NCBI RefSeq assembly: GCF_003205835.1
Contig: NZ_CP029773.1
Span: forward strand, 1,644,501-1,708,500
Source of the DNA: Stenotrophomonas maltophilia
GTDB taxonomy: Bacteria; Pseudomonadota; Gammaproteobacteria; Xanthomonadales; Xanthomonadaceae
Reading direction: 5' to 3'
DNA: 64,000 nucleotides
The notes under the pieces were generated by a model. It ran no database searches, was not told the origin of the DNA, and saw only the letters and a program-made list of their open reading frames with translations. Within the stretch, counting starts at the first letter, position 1. The number at the start of each line of letters is the position of its first letter. The position numbers and the translations under genes were made by a program. This document shows, in pieces, positions 41,779-50,763 of the stretch.

Positions 41779-43950
41779 ATGCCTGCCTGTTTCCGCCCGT
41801 GTGCCCTGGCTACCGCCATCGGCACGACCCTGGCGCTGTTCAACGCTGCCCACGCCGCCGAACGCGCCCCTGCCGCGACGACCTCCCAGCTCCCGACCGT
41901 GCAGGTCACTGCCGACCTTGATGGCAGCACCGAAACGTCGCGTTCGTACACCACCGATTCGATGGGCACGGCGACCGGACTGTCGCTGACCTCGCGGCAG
42001 ACCCCGCAATCCGTCAGCGTGGTCACCCGCCAGCAGATCGAGGACCGTGGCCTGCTCAGCACCGCCGATGCCCTGGCGACCGCACCCGGCATCTCGGTCA
42101 CGCGCAGCGACGCCAACCGCTATTCGTTTTCCGCACGCGGCTTCGACATCGACAACTACCAGTTCGATGGCGTGGTGATGCCGGTGTTGTCGCCATGGAA
42201 CTTCGGCGAGAACAATCTGGACATGGTGGTGTACGACCGCATCGAGATCGTGCGCGGTGCCAATGGCCTGATGACCGGCGCCGGCAATCCCTCGGCGGCG
42301 GTGAACTATGTGCGCAAGCGCCCGCTGCGCGAGTTCGCTGCCAGTGGTGGCATCAGCCTCGGCAGCTGGGACGCACGGCGCGCGTGGGCGGATGTATCCA
42401 GCCCGTTGAGCCGGGAAGGACGCGTGCGTGGTCGCCTGGTGGCCGCGCACGCAGAGGGTGACAGCTACACCGCTGGCCTGGACAGCACCGCAAGGACACT
42501 CTACGGCGTGGTCAGTGTGGATCTGGGCGAGGACACCGGATTGATCGCCGGTATTTCCTACCAGGGCAGCGACAACCGTGGCTTCGGCAGCGGCTTCGCG
42601 TTGTTCAACGCCGACGGCACGCGTACCCGCTTCGACCGCTCGGTATCGGCCACCGCGCCGTGGGCACGGATGACCACCGATACCCGCAACGGCTTCTTCG
42701 ACTTCAACCATCGCTTCGGTAACGACTGGCAGGCACGCGTGTCCTACAGCCGCTCGCATACCGACATGGAGATGAAGCATCTCTACCGGGGCGGCTATCC
42801 CGATCCGGTGACCGGGGCGATGCCCACTGGCAACAGCTTCACCCGCTACGACGGTCCGGTGCGCCGCGAAGCGATCAGCGCCAGCCTGACCGGTCCGTTC
42901 CAGCTGTTCGGCCGCCAGCACACGGCGTCCATCGGCTGGTCGCGTTCGCGTGACGAGATCGCGCTCGGCCAGTACCGCGCGCTGGCGCCGCTGCCGCCGT
43001 TGGCCAGCTATCTGGACTGGCACGGGCCGGGCACGCCGGAGCCGACGTGGGCCAGCAGCAAGACCCAGGCCGATGACCTGGACAACCATCAGAGCGGTGC
43101 CTACGCGGTGGCGCGCTTGTCGCTGGCCGATCCGCTGCACGTGATCGTCGGTGCCCGCCTGAGCAACTGGGAGACCGATCAGGTCTACTTCGGCGCCAAG
43201 CGGAAGTACCGCTACCGCAACGAGTTCGTACCGTATGCAGGCGTGGTCTGGGACCTCAACGGCTACAGCAGCGTGTACGCCAGCTACACCGGCATCTTCA
43301 AGCCGCAGAACAACCGCAATGAATCCGGACAGATCCTCGACCCGGTCAGCGGCCGCAGCTACGAGCTGGGCCTCAAGGGCAGCTGGCTGCAGGAACGCTT
43401 GAATGCGTCGGCGGCATTGTTCCGCACCCGACAGGACAACCTGGCCGAAGCCACCGGTGGGTTGGTTGAAGGCAGCACACAAGCGGCCTACCGCGCGGTG
43501 AAGGGCGCAACCGTGGACGGCCTGGAGCTGGAACTGGCCGGCGAGCCGCTGCCGGGCTGGAGCCTGGGCACCAGCTTCACCACCTTCATCGCGCAGGACG
43601 CGCAGGGCCGTGCGATCAACACTGCCAAGCCGCGCAGCCTGTTCAAGCTGTTCACCACCTGGCGGCTGCCGGGTGCCTGGGACCGGCTGACGATCGGCGG
43701 TGGCGTGGACTGGCAGAACCGCATGTACCAGACCGCCACCGCGCCCGGGAATCGCCGGGTGCCGGTGGAGCAGCCCAGCTACGCGCTGGTGAACCTGATG
43801 GCGCGCTACCAGTTCAGTTCCAATGTGTCGGCGGCGGTCAACATCAACAACCTGTTTGACCGCCACTACTACTCGCAGATCGGCTTCTACAACCAGGGCT
43901 GGTACGGCGCGCCGCGAAACGTGATGTTCACGCTGAAGGTCGGCTATTGA
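41779..43950 (+). CDS. TonB-dependent siderophore receptor
   Basis: A 723-residue receptor of the ferri-siderophore class. A signal peptide (CALATAIGTTLALFNAAHA) precedes a TonB-box-like region (LPTVQVTAD). The plug has TSRQTPQSVSVVTRQQIED, GISVTRSDANRYSFSARGF, DRIEIVRGANGLMTG and NPSAAVNYVRKRP, typical of hydroxamate receptors such as FoxA or FhuE. A full barrel ends in NINNLFDRHYY and a terminal aromatic strand. It is downstream of an AraC regulator and has a perfect Fur box, so it should be induced in iron starvation by its own siderophore. Confidence 0.92.
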   Translation: MPACFRPCALATAIGTTLALFNAAHAAERAPAATTSQLPTVQVTADLDGSTETSRSYTTDSMGTATGLSLTSRQTPQSVSVVTRQQIEDRGLLSTADALATAPGISVTRSDANRYSFSARGFDIDNYQFDGVVMPVLSPWNFGENNLDMVVYDRIEIVRGANGLMTGAGNPSAAVNYVRKRPLREFAASGGISLGSWDARRAWADVSSPLSREGRVRGRLVAAHAEGDSYTAGLDSTARTLYGVVSVDLGEDTGLIAGISYQGSDNRGFGSGFALFNADGTRTRFDRSVSATAPWARMTTDTRNGFFDFNHRFGNDWQARVSYSRSHTDMEMKHLYRGGYPDPVTGAMPTGNSFTRYDGPVRREAISASLTGPFQLFGRQHTASIGWSRSRDEIALGQYRALAPLPPLASYLDWHGPGTPEPTWASSKTQADDLDNHQSGAYAVARLSLADPLHVIVGARLSNWETDQVYFGAKRKYRYRNEFVPYAGVVWDLNGYSSVYASYTGIFKPQNNRNESGQILDPVSGRSYELGLKGSWLQERLNASAALFRTRQDNLAEATGGLVEGSTQAAYRAVKGATVDGLELELAGEPLPGWSLGTSFTTFIAQDAQGRAINTAKPRSLFKLFTTWRLPGAWDRLTIGGGVDWQNRMYQTATAPGNRRVPVEQPSYALVNLMARYQFSSNVSAAVNINNLFDRHYYSQIGFYNQGWYGAPRNVMFTLKVGY

Positions 43951-43967
43951 GGCGGCAGTGGCGAGGT

Positions 43968-45074
43968 TCAGGGATCCAGTGGATCCATCGGGTCGATGCG
44001 AAGTGATTCGGGCGCTGGCACGAAGGTGATCGCGTACGCTGAAATGCGTGAACCGACCTTGCCGGGAACGTAGCCCAGCTCACGGCGGTTGCGGTCACTG
44101 AACCCGCTGCTGGCGACCGAATCGATATGCGACGGACTGCTCACCACCAGTGCCGGTTGCCGCGGCGGTGCCTGCAGGGCCGCCAGCAGCCGGGCTGCAT
44201 TGCGCAGGTTGGTGGTGGTGTGGCGGGCATACGGTTCGATGATGATCGCATCTGCGGGAATGCCGAAGCGCGCGATCAGCGCTTCGCGCATCTGCACCGC
44301 TTCGACGCTGCGGGTGCCGCGTGGATGCACGGCGCCACCGGAGACGATGATGAAAGGTGCATCGCCCGCCGCATAGCGCTGCGCAGCGGCCTTCAGGCGC
44401 AGCTTGCTGCCAGCGCTGAGCGGGGTGGTCAGCTCGTCCGGGCCCTGCCCAAGCACGATGATCGATGTGTACGGATGCGCGGACCAATCGAGCTGCCGCG
44501 CGCGCGCGAATGGCGCGGCGTTCATTCCCGCGTTGATGGGCTCGAAGCGGATCGCGTCGAGGCGATCATTGGCATCGAGCAGGCCCACCGCCACCGCGAT
44601 GCTGCGATCGAATGCGGTGTAGGCCGCGCTGGCGTCCACTTCGCTCATCTGCATGGCAATGGCAACATCGCCGGCCAGTCGCGTGCTGCCCGCCGCACCG
44701 ACCGGGCCGTCGATGGCGTCGTAGCGGGGCGGCTGGCCGTGGCCGTAGACGGAGAGGATGTTGTTGAGGCCCGCAAGCTCTCTTTCGATGGCATCGGCGC
44801 GTGCCGGAACCGCGGTGGTCAGCAGGCCTGCCTGCGCCGGCGTCCAGTGTGCCGCCTCAAGTGTGCAGGCCGCCGTCCGGCAGCCAGTCATGCGCTGGGT
44901 GCGTTCGACCATGAGGGCGCGCGCAGGGGCGGGCAGTGCGTCGTGCTTCAGCTGCACCAGGGTTGGAAACAAGCGCCCGGCCAGTGCCGTGCTGTCGTGG
45001 TCGTCAGCGGCCGCCGCAAGCGGCAGCGCTGCCGTGGCAAGCAGGGCGAGGGACAAGCTCAATCGTCGATGCAT
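43968..45074 (-). CDS. YdcF/ElyC-type DUF218 domain protein with signal peptide
   Basis: A 368-residue secreted protein. A signal peptide (LSLSLALLATAALPLAAAADD) precedes a 180-residue unassigned domain, then a DUF218 domain (SIIVLGQGPDELTTPLS, FIIVSGGAVHPRGTRS, AEAMR-like QMREALIARFGIPADAII, EPYARHTTTNLRNAARLL, VVSSPSHIDS). The ATG at 45074 overlaps the stop of the receptor gene (TGATG), so the two are translated together. The family is poorly understood; some members act on cell-wall or vancomycin-related metabolism. Here a role in processing the receptor's substrate is possible. Confidence 0.82.
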   Translation of the reverse strand: MHRRLSLSLALLATAALPLAAAADDHDSTALAGRLFPTLVQLKHDALPAPARALMVERTQRMTGCRTAACTLEAAHWTPAQAGLLTTAVPARADAIERELAGLNNILSVYGHGQPPRYDAIDGPVGAAGSTRLAGDVAIAMQMSEVDASAAYTAFDRSIAVAVGLLDANDRLDAIRFEPINAGMNAAPFARARQLDWSAHPYTSIIVLGQGPDELTTPLSAGSKLRLKAAAQRYAAGDAPFIIVSGGAVHPRGTRSVEAVQMREALIARFGIPADAIIIEPYARHTTTNLRNAARLLAALQAPPRQPALVVSSPSHIDSVASSGFSDRNRRELGYVPGKVGSRISAYAITFVPAPESLRIDPMDPLDP

Positions 45075-47569
45075 CACCAGCTCCTGCTGACCATCAGGCG
45101 GACGTTGCGGCCGAACAGCGGCCGTCCATAGATTGCCTCGGCCGAACCCTGTCCGGCCAGGGCGTCGGTGCGGGTGTTGCCCTCGGTGAGCCCCTTTTCA
45201 TTGGTCAGGTTGTCGCCCACCAGCTGTGCGCCCCAGTTGCCGCGCTTCCATGAAACGCCCAGGCCCAGGGTCTGGTAGGCAGGCAGCGCTGTCTGGTTGA
45301 ACAGATCGACGTAGGACTTGCCGACTACGTCATAGCGCAGCCAGGTCTCGAACTGGTCCTGGCCGTGCTGGAAACTGAAAGTCGGTCGCAGGTTGCCGTA
45401 GAGCTTGGGTTCGCGAACGATCTGCTTGCCATTGACCGCCGCCGGATCGGCACCGGAATCGTTCTGCAGGCTGTCGTACTGCGGATCGCTGACCGTGATC
45501 GAACCGGCGATGCTGAACCAGTCCAGCGGTCGGAACAGGCCATCCAGTTCGATGCCCTTGGAGACGGCGGTACCGATGAAGTGCACCGACTGGTCATTGC
45601 GGCCGGTCGTCGGATTGAAGGCAACGAAGGACGCGTTGAGTGGATCGAACTTCGTATAGAACGCGGTCAGGTACAGGTAGGACCGGCCAAAAGCCGCCTT
45701 CAGGCCCAGCTCGTACTGGTCCAGCTGGGTCTGCACGATGGTCGGATCGATCGAGCGCGCCACCGACGAATTGGGAACGATCTCCATGTGCGACACGCGG
45801 GCGTAGGCGCCCACTGCAGGGGTGAAGTCGAAGTTCGCACCGACCGTCCAGTTGGTGGCGGACGGATTCAGGCGATGGTTCTGGACGACGCCGGTGAACC
45901 GGCGTGTGGTGTTGTCGGCCAGTGTGCTGCGATCGCCGAGGTCGACCTGGGCGGTCTGCTCCGCATAGCCTTCATAGCGGTAGCGTTCATGGCGGATACC
46001 GGCATCAAGCTTGAAGCGGTCCGTCAGTGCCCACGTGTCATTGGCGTAGACCGCGAACATGCGGGCATCGACCTTGCCGCGATTGAGGGTGGTGGTATAG
46101 CGCAGCGTGCCCTTGTCGGTGACATATCCCAGCGGCGTGCCATCGTTGCCGTAGGCGACCAGATCCAGCAGGCGTGGCTTGCCGCGCATCTCCATCAGCA
46201 TGTCCTGGTACAGGCTGAAGGACGTGGTGCCGAAGAAGGCGGTGTACGCACCGATGTTCAGGTCGTGGCTGCCCCAGGCCGTTTCAAACAGCCGTGTCGC
46301 ACTGAAGTCGGCCTGGCCGGAGTAGAAGTCCGAATCTGCGGCGCGGTACTGGGCCGAGATCACCAGGCCGGAGTCGGCGTAGGGATCGTAGGCGCTGGTG
46401 CCATTGCTGCCGGCCAGTGCGTAGCCCATCCGCGCGACGCCGGCACCGAAGGCGCTGCGGGCCGCGCCCAGATAGCCGTTGGCGAAAGTGCGTGCGTCGA
46501 CCGGGTTGGTGGTCGAGTACAGCGCGTCGAAGGTATTGCGGCCCTTGGTGTAGCCGGTTTTCAGCGAGATCGTCCAATCGCTGGCGGTGTTCTCGTACTG
46601 GAAGCCGATGTTGCCGAAGCGCATGTGGCGGCCATCGGCCAGGTCGCGGTTCATGCCCTGCAGGACACCGCCGCCATCGAGGTACTTCAGGTTGACGCTG
46701 CGCAGCGACGGCGAGTTCAGCGTACCGTCGAAGTAGTCGATGTACGGATCCAGCGACACGCTGGGATTGCGAGGGTCGGCGACCGGGATCGGCAGGTAGA
46801 ACGTATTGTGGTCGTCAACGAAGGTGCCGCTGACCTTGAACCAGCTGGTGTCGTCGAAGTAGTGCTTGATGTTGCCGCGGATCTGCCCGCCCTTGTCGTT
46901 CGGGAAGCCGTTGTCGCGGTAGCCATCGTGCTGGCGCAGGAAGCCACCGACGGCGTAGAAGGTGTCCTTGCCCAGCGCGCCGGACTGGTACATCTCGCCG
47001 CGGTACAGCCCGGTATCGCCGATGGTCAGCTGCGCCTTGCCGTGGGTCTCTTCCGAGCCTTCGGCCAGGATGTTGTTGACGATGGCGCCGCCGCTGCTCG
47101 CGTAGATGGGCGCCGGGCCCCCACGTACGATCTCCACCCGTTGGTTCATCACGTCGAACCGGTTCATGCCGTCGCCGGAATTGAAGAAGTGGCCATCCAG
47201 CTCCTGGTAGAGCGGCAGGCCGTCCTGCTGGAAGGCGATGAAGCCACGATCGGTGGGAATGCCGCGCAGCCGGGTGATGTTCTGCACCTCGCCGCCGGTG
47301 GCCTCGACATGGATGCCGGGAACCGAGCCGAGCAGGTCGGCGTAGCTTTTCGGTGCGAGCTTCTGCACGTCTTCGCGGCTGAGTGAATTGACGGCGAAGG
47401 ACGCATCGAAGCGACGCTGGGTGCGTGCCGCACCGGTGACCACCACCGCATCCAGCGTTGCAGCGTCGGCGCTGTCCTTGTTCTGGACGGGGGCGTCCTG
47501 CGCAGACGCGCTGCCGTGCAGGGAGATCAGGGCCAGGGAGATGCCCAGGACCAGGGGGCTGATGTTCAT
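45074..47569 (-). CDS. TonB-dependent receptor (ROK-regulated locus)
   Basis: An 831-residue receptor. The signal peptide (LVLGISLALISLHGSASA) is followed by the TonB box region (LDAVVVTGAARTQRR) and a plug with YADLLGSVPGIHVEATGGE, RLRGIPTDRGFIAFQQDG, VEIVRGGPAPIYASSGG and a full barrel ending in RNVRLMVSRSW. The frequent xanthomonad pairing of such receptors with a ROK repressor and an MFS permease suggests a carbohydrate cargo. A 28-bp palindrome lies 60 bases upstream. It overlaps the YdcF-like gene by one base. Confidence 0.9.
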   Translation of the reverse strand: MNISPLVLGISLALISLHGSASAQDAPVQNKDSADAATLDAVVVTGAARTQRRFDASFAVNSLSREDVQKLAPKSYADLLGSVPGIHVEATGGEVQNITRLRGIPTDRGFIAFQQDGLPLYQELDGHFFNSGDGMNRFDVMNQRVEIVRGGPAPIYASSGGAIVNNILAEGSEETHGKAQLTIGDTGLYRGEMYQSGALGKDTFYAVGGFLRQHDGYRDNGFPNDKGGQIRGNIKHYFDDTSWFKVSGTFVDDHNTFYLPIPVADPRNPSVSLDPYIDYFDGTLNSPSLRSVNLKYLDGGGVLQGMNRDLADGRHMRFGNIGFQYENTASDWTISLKTGYTKGRNTFDALYSTTNPVDARTFANGYLGAARSAFGAGVARMGYALAGSNGTSAYDPYADSGLVISAQYRAADSDFYSGQADFSATRLFETAWGSHDLNIGAYTAFFGTTSFSLYQDMLMEMRGKPRLLDLVAYGNDGTPLGYVTDKGTLRYTTTLNRGKVDARMFAVYANDTWALTDRFKLDAGIRHERYRYEGYAEQTAQVDLGDRSTLADNTTRRFTGVVQNHRLNPSATNWTVGANFDFTPAVGAYARVSHMEIVPNSSVARSIDPTIVQTQLDQYELGLKAAFGRSYLYLTAFYTKFDPLNASFVAFNPTTGRNDQSVHFIGTAVSKGIELDGLFRPLDWFSIAGSITVSDPQYDSLQNDSGADPAAVNGKQIVREPKLYGNLRPTFSFQHGQDQFETWLRYDVVGKSYVDLFNQTALPAYQTLGLGVSWKRGNWGAQLVGDNLTNEKGLTEGNTRTDALAGQGSAEAIYGRPLFGRNVRLMVSRSW

Positions 47570-47628
47570 CGGAGGGCGGCCATGCAGGGAAGGGGGACCG
47601 CTGCACGGTAGGTCCGGGCGATGACGGA

Positions 47629-47656
47629 ATTGTTTACTTCGGCGGAAATAAACAAT
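47629..47656. promoter_or_regulatory. 28-bp palindromic operator (probable ROK binding site)
   Basis: ATTGTTTACTTC-GGCG-GAAATAAACAAT is nearly symmetric; only a few central positions differ from a perfect palindrome. It resembles NagC/Mlc-type operators (TTTnnTTC...GAAnnAAA). It is 60 bases upstream of the receptor start and ends at the stop codon of the ROK gene, so the ROK protein probably represses the receptor-YdcF transcript from here. Confidence 0.7.
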
Positions 47657-48813
47657 TAAGCGATGGCGTCGGCGCCCAGCTGATGGATCGGCAGCAGCGC
47701 CGCGCCCACCGATACCGCGGATCCTCCCAGCCGTGACACATGCACCTGCGGCAGGCGCAGGCTGTCAAGCGCACTGCTCCAGCGTGCCGGTTGCTGCAGG
47801 TGTTGCCCCAACACTTCCAGCACCTGCCTCGGCAGTGAGCCGGACAGGATCACGGCGCCAGGATCGAGCCATGCCACACCGGTATTGGCCGCCACGCCCA
47901 GCTGGTTGCCCGCGCGTTCTGCCCAGGCATTGATGATGCCGGCATGGGTGTGCAGGCAGGCCTCCAGTTCGAACAGCGATGGAATCCCAGCGCCGGCGTC
48001 GCGCAACGTGGCCAGCAGGTCGATGCCCGAGGGGCGCGGCGCGTCCATGCGGAACAGGCGACCGATATCCCCGGCATTGCCGAATTCACCGCGCATCACA
48101 TCACGTCGATGGATCACGCCACCGCCCACGCCGTGGCCGACATACAGCAGCAGCGCCGACGCGCAGTCGCGGATCAGTCCGCTGTCGTAGTACTCCGCCA
48201 GCGCCGCCAGGGTCGCATCGTTCTCCACCCAGACCGGGAAGCCGAAGTAGTCTTCGAAGAACTGGTCGTTGTCGATATCGCGCCAGCCACGCAGCCAGTC
48301 CACTGCGTGCCGGCGTGCCGGACCGGTTTCGACCACGGGCCCGGGGACCGCCACGCCGAGGCCGAGGAAACGGGCGCGCATGAGCCCGGTGCGGCTGGTG
48401 AGGCTGCGCAGGCGCTGGTCCACCGCGTGCACGAAGTCGCGTGGATCCGCGCTGTCGAAGGCGGTTGCATCGCGGGCGATGACCTGGCCGGCAAAATCCA
48501 CCAGCGCGATCTCCAGCCAACCGGGGTGCACCGTGGCACCGGCGGCATAGCCACCCCGCCCGGACAGTGCCAGTGGCACCGATGGACGCCCCCGTTGGCC
48601 ATCGGACAGTTGTCCCTGTTCCTCGATCACTTCCAGCATCAACAGTTCACGCGCCAGGCGGGTCAATGCGCCGTTGTGCATGCCCAGCTGGTGGGCGATG
48701 GTGATGCGGGGAACCGCACCCATCGTGCGCAGCAGCCAGATGATGCGTTTGTGGTCGGCATCCAGGGCGATCAGTGGTTTGCGGCGCAGCCGCGACGTCG
48801 GGGCCAGGCTCAC
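47656..48813 (-). CDS. ROK family transcriptional repressor
   Basis: A 385-residue regulator of the NagC/Mlc/XylR type. The N-terminal winged helix (HKRIIWLLRTMGAVPRITIAH and GALTRLARELLMLEVI) is followed by a sugar-kinase-like ROK domain with FLGLGVAVPGPV, VENDATLAALAEYY, LLLYVGHGVGGGVI and RGEFGNAGDIGR. The usual CxCGxxGCxE zinc motif is not obvious, a noteworthy difference. The GTG at 48813 overlaps the MFS stop (GTGA). It is co-transcribed with the MFS permease and precedes its probable operator at the receptor promoter. Confidence 0.88.
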   Translation of the reverse strand: MSLAPTSRLRRKPLIALDADHKRIIWLLRTMGAVPRITIAHQLGMHNGALTRLARELLMLEVIEEQGQLSDGQRGRPSVPLALSGRGGYAAGATVHPGWLEIALVDFAGQVIARDATAFDSADPRDFVHAVDQRLRSLTSRTGLMRARFLGLGVAVPGPVVETGPARRHAVDWLRGWRDIDNDQFFEDYFGFPVWVENDATLAALAEYYDSGLIRDCASALLLYVGHGVGGGVIHRRDVMRGEFGNAGDIGRLFRMDAPRPSGIDLLATLRDAGAGIPSLFELEACLHTHAGIINAWAERAGNQLGVAANTGVAWLDPGAVILSGSLPRQVLEVLGQHLQQPARWSSALDSLRLPQVHVSRLGGSAVSVGAALLPIHQLGADAIA

Positions 48814-50075
48814 GGGCGCAGGCCCTCGGTGCGTGCCGCTGGCATGGGCCACGCCAATGCGGCCAGCGAAAGCAGGCTGCCGACGGCGACCAGCGAAACC
48901 AGCGCGACCGAGGTGTCCAGATCGCCTGCCTGTATGCCGGGTAGCACCTCGCCCAGCAGCAATGAAGAAGCCGCGATGGACAGTTTCATGGTTCCAGTGA
49001 GCAGCGCAAAACAACTGAGGTCATCCTCGCGCCCGCTGCGGGCGGCATGACGACGGGCGATCAGCGCGGTGCGCCGCCACAGCACCAGGCCGACACTGGC
49101 CACCGCCGCCCCATGGACAGCGGCACACGCAATCGCTACAGGCAGGGAGGGCTTGGCCTGGTAGACGCAGACGGCAGCGATGGCCAGCACCGACATCAGC
49201 GCGATCAGGCCTGTCTCGCTGCACAGCGGGGGGCGCAGGCGCAGATGGAGCCAAGGCGCGACCACCATGCCCGCGACCATGGCGAAGGTCAGCGCTGCGC
49301 CCTGGTCGGCAAAGGGAAACAGGCGCCCGGCCAGGCCCACCAGCGCCGTCTCTGCCGCTGCGGCCAGCAGAACCGGCAGCAGTGCCGTCAGCGGCAGGGC
49401 GCCGGCAACGGGCCTGCTGGTTGTGGCGGGCTGTGCGGGCGTGGCGACGCAGGTCAGGGGAAGCGCGGCGGCCGCGATCAGGATGCCGATGATCATGCAG
49501 ATCAGCAGTGCGCTGCCACTGCCTGCAGATTCAGGTGCACCGACCACGCCGAACAGTGCTGCAGCGATGCACAGCTTGGAGATCGGTACCACTACCGCGC
49601 GAGCGGAAACGTAGCGCATGGCCTCGTTCTCGTCGCGGGGCAACAGCGAAGTCAATGCATTCTGGGCCACGTCGTAAACCGCGTAGCAGGTACGGAACAA
49701 CAGCGAGGCGGCCAGCAGCGGCAGGAAGGCGGGCTCGGTCGCGGTGCTCGGACTGAACAGCAGGCAGGCGCTGGCCGCGGTACCGAGGCCGCCGACCAGC
49801 TGCAGGCGCAAGGCGAGGCGACGCTGGTCGTGCAGGCGGGTGAATACGGCGGCCAGCAGCAGGTCGAGAACGCTGCTGTAGGCCAGGGAGATCGCCAGCA
49901 GCTGGCCGGTGTGGGCAGCCGACAGTCCCAGCCGCGCGTGCAGGTAGAAGCCGAGTGCCAGGTCCACGAACGACCAGACCAGAGTGCGGGCGAAGTGGCC
50001 GGCGGCATAGAGGTGCCGTGGCGAGGGCTGCGCGTTCAACGCCGTGTATGGGAAGGATTGCCGGAGATCCGGCAT
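48810..50075 (-). CDS. MFS transporter
   Basis: A 421-residue permease with about twelve membrane helices in pairs, for example SFVDLALGFYLHARL, LAISLAYSSVLDLLLAAVF, FLPLLAASLLFRTC and VALVSLVAVGSLLSLAAL. The loop motif between helices 2 and 3 is TRLHDQRRLALRL. I chose the ATG at 50075 (MPDLRQSF); the frame is open far upstream but looks non-coding there. It overlaps the ROK gene by 4 nt. With the downstream TonB receptor it suggests import of an oligosaccharide or its monomer; the substrate is not determined. Confidence 0.85.
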   Translation of the reverse strand: MPDLRQSFPYTALNAQPSPRHLYAAGHFARTLVWSFVDLALGFYLHARLGLSAAHTGQLLAISLAYSSVLDLLLAAVFTRLHDQRRLALRLQLVGGLGTAASACLLFSPSTATEPAFLPLLAASLLFRTCYAVYDVAQNALTSLLPRDENEAMRYVSARAVVVPISKLCIAAALFGVVGAPESAGSGSALLICMIIGILIAAAALPLTCVATPAQPATTSRPVAGALPLTALLPVLLAAAAETALVGLAGRLFPFADQGAALTFAMVAGMVVAPWLHLRLRPPLCSETGLIALMSVLAIAAVCVYQAKPSLPVAIACAAVHGAAVASVGLVLWRRTALIARRHAARSGREDDLSCFALLTGTMKLSIAASSLLLGEVLPGIQAGDLDTSVALVSLVAVGSLLSLAALAWPMPAARTEGLRP

Positions 50076-50229
50076 CGTTCTACTACCCCTGTGTGACAGC
50101 GGCCTGACATGGTGCGAGGTCGGCCATTCAGCGAGTGGCTTGCAGCACAGGCCGCAGGCGCGCAGCATTCCCCCTGCTGCGCCCCACAACGCCTCACGCA
50201 GAGTCTTCTTCACCGGAACGGAGCCACGT

Positions 50230-50712
50230 ATGAAGCTGTTGTCCGCTGTGTTGTTGTCTGCGCTTTCATTCCCCGCCGTTCCGGCGCTGGCAGTGGAGGC
50301 GTCTCCTTCACCGCTGTTGGGGCGCTGGTCGCTGGATATCGCTACGTCTGCGTTGCCCGAGGCGCAGCGCCCGAAGCAGGTGGTGCTGGAGTTCAAGGAC
50401 GCCGGTGCGGGGCGTTGGAGTTCACACGTGGACATCGTCCTGCACGACGGCAAGACCATGAAGTCCGACGGCACGCTGGCGCTGGACGGCACGCCGGGGC
50501 CCTTGTCCGGCACCTATGGCGCAGACAAGGCCAACCTGAAACTGCCAGCGCCGAACACCCTGGTGATGCAGCTGGTGGACCACGGCACGCCGGCCTCCAC
50601 CCGTATCTATACCGTCGCGGCCGACCGCTCGACGATGACCGAGACCAAGGCGTTCTACGGCCACGACGGTACGCCGATCCTGCAGACCAATCTGTTCAAG
50701 CGAATGCCCTAG
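50230..50712 (+). CDS. secreted hypothetical protein
   Basis: A 160-residue protein. The ATG at 50230 follows GGAACGGAGCCACGT. A signal peptide (LLSAVLLSALSFPAVPALA) precedes a beta-rich domain (LLGRWSLDIATSALPEA, VVLEFKDAGAGRWSSHVDI, STRIYTVAADRSTMTETK) with alternating strands, similar in style to lipocalin-like or small beta-barrel proteins. No family is assigned. It is alone, divergent from the MFS gene and convergent with aceE. Confidence 0.7.
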   Translation: MKLLSAVLLSALSFPAVPALAVEASPSPLLGRWSLDIATSALPEAQRPKQVVLEFKDAGAGRWSSHVDIVLHDGKTMKSDGTLALDGTPGPLSGTYGADKANLKLPAPNTLVMQLVDHGTPASTRIYTVAADRSTMTETKAFYGHDGTPILQTNLFKRMP

Positions 50713-50724
50713 CGTTGCCGCCGG

Positions 50725-50751
50725 CACCACGCCCGTAGAACGGGCGTGGTG
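50725..50751. terminator. perfect 12-bp hairpin between convergent genes
   Basis: CACCACGCCCGT-AGA-ACGGGCGTGGTG lies 12 bases after the hypothetical gene and 12 bases before the aceE stop. There is no T-run on either side, so it is not a textbook terminator; a bidirectional stop or REP-like element is likely. Confidence 0.55.
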
Positions 50752-50763
50752 AATGCAGCAGCC

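Noticed and set aside
45365..47386. 673-codon plus-strand frame
   Set aside because: Antisense shadow of a TonB receptor with a signal peptide, plug and barrel on the minus strand.
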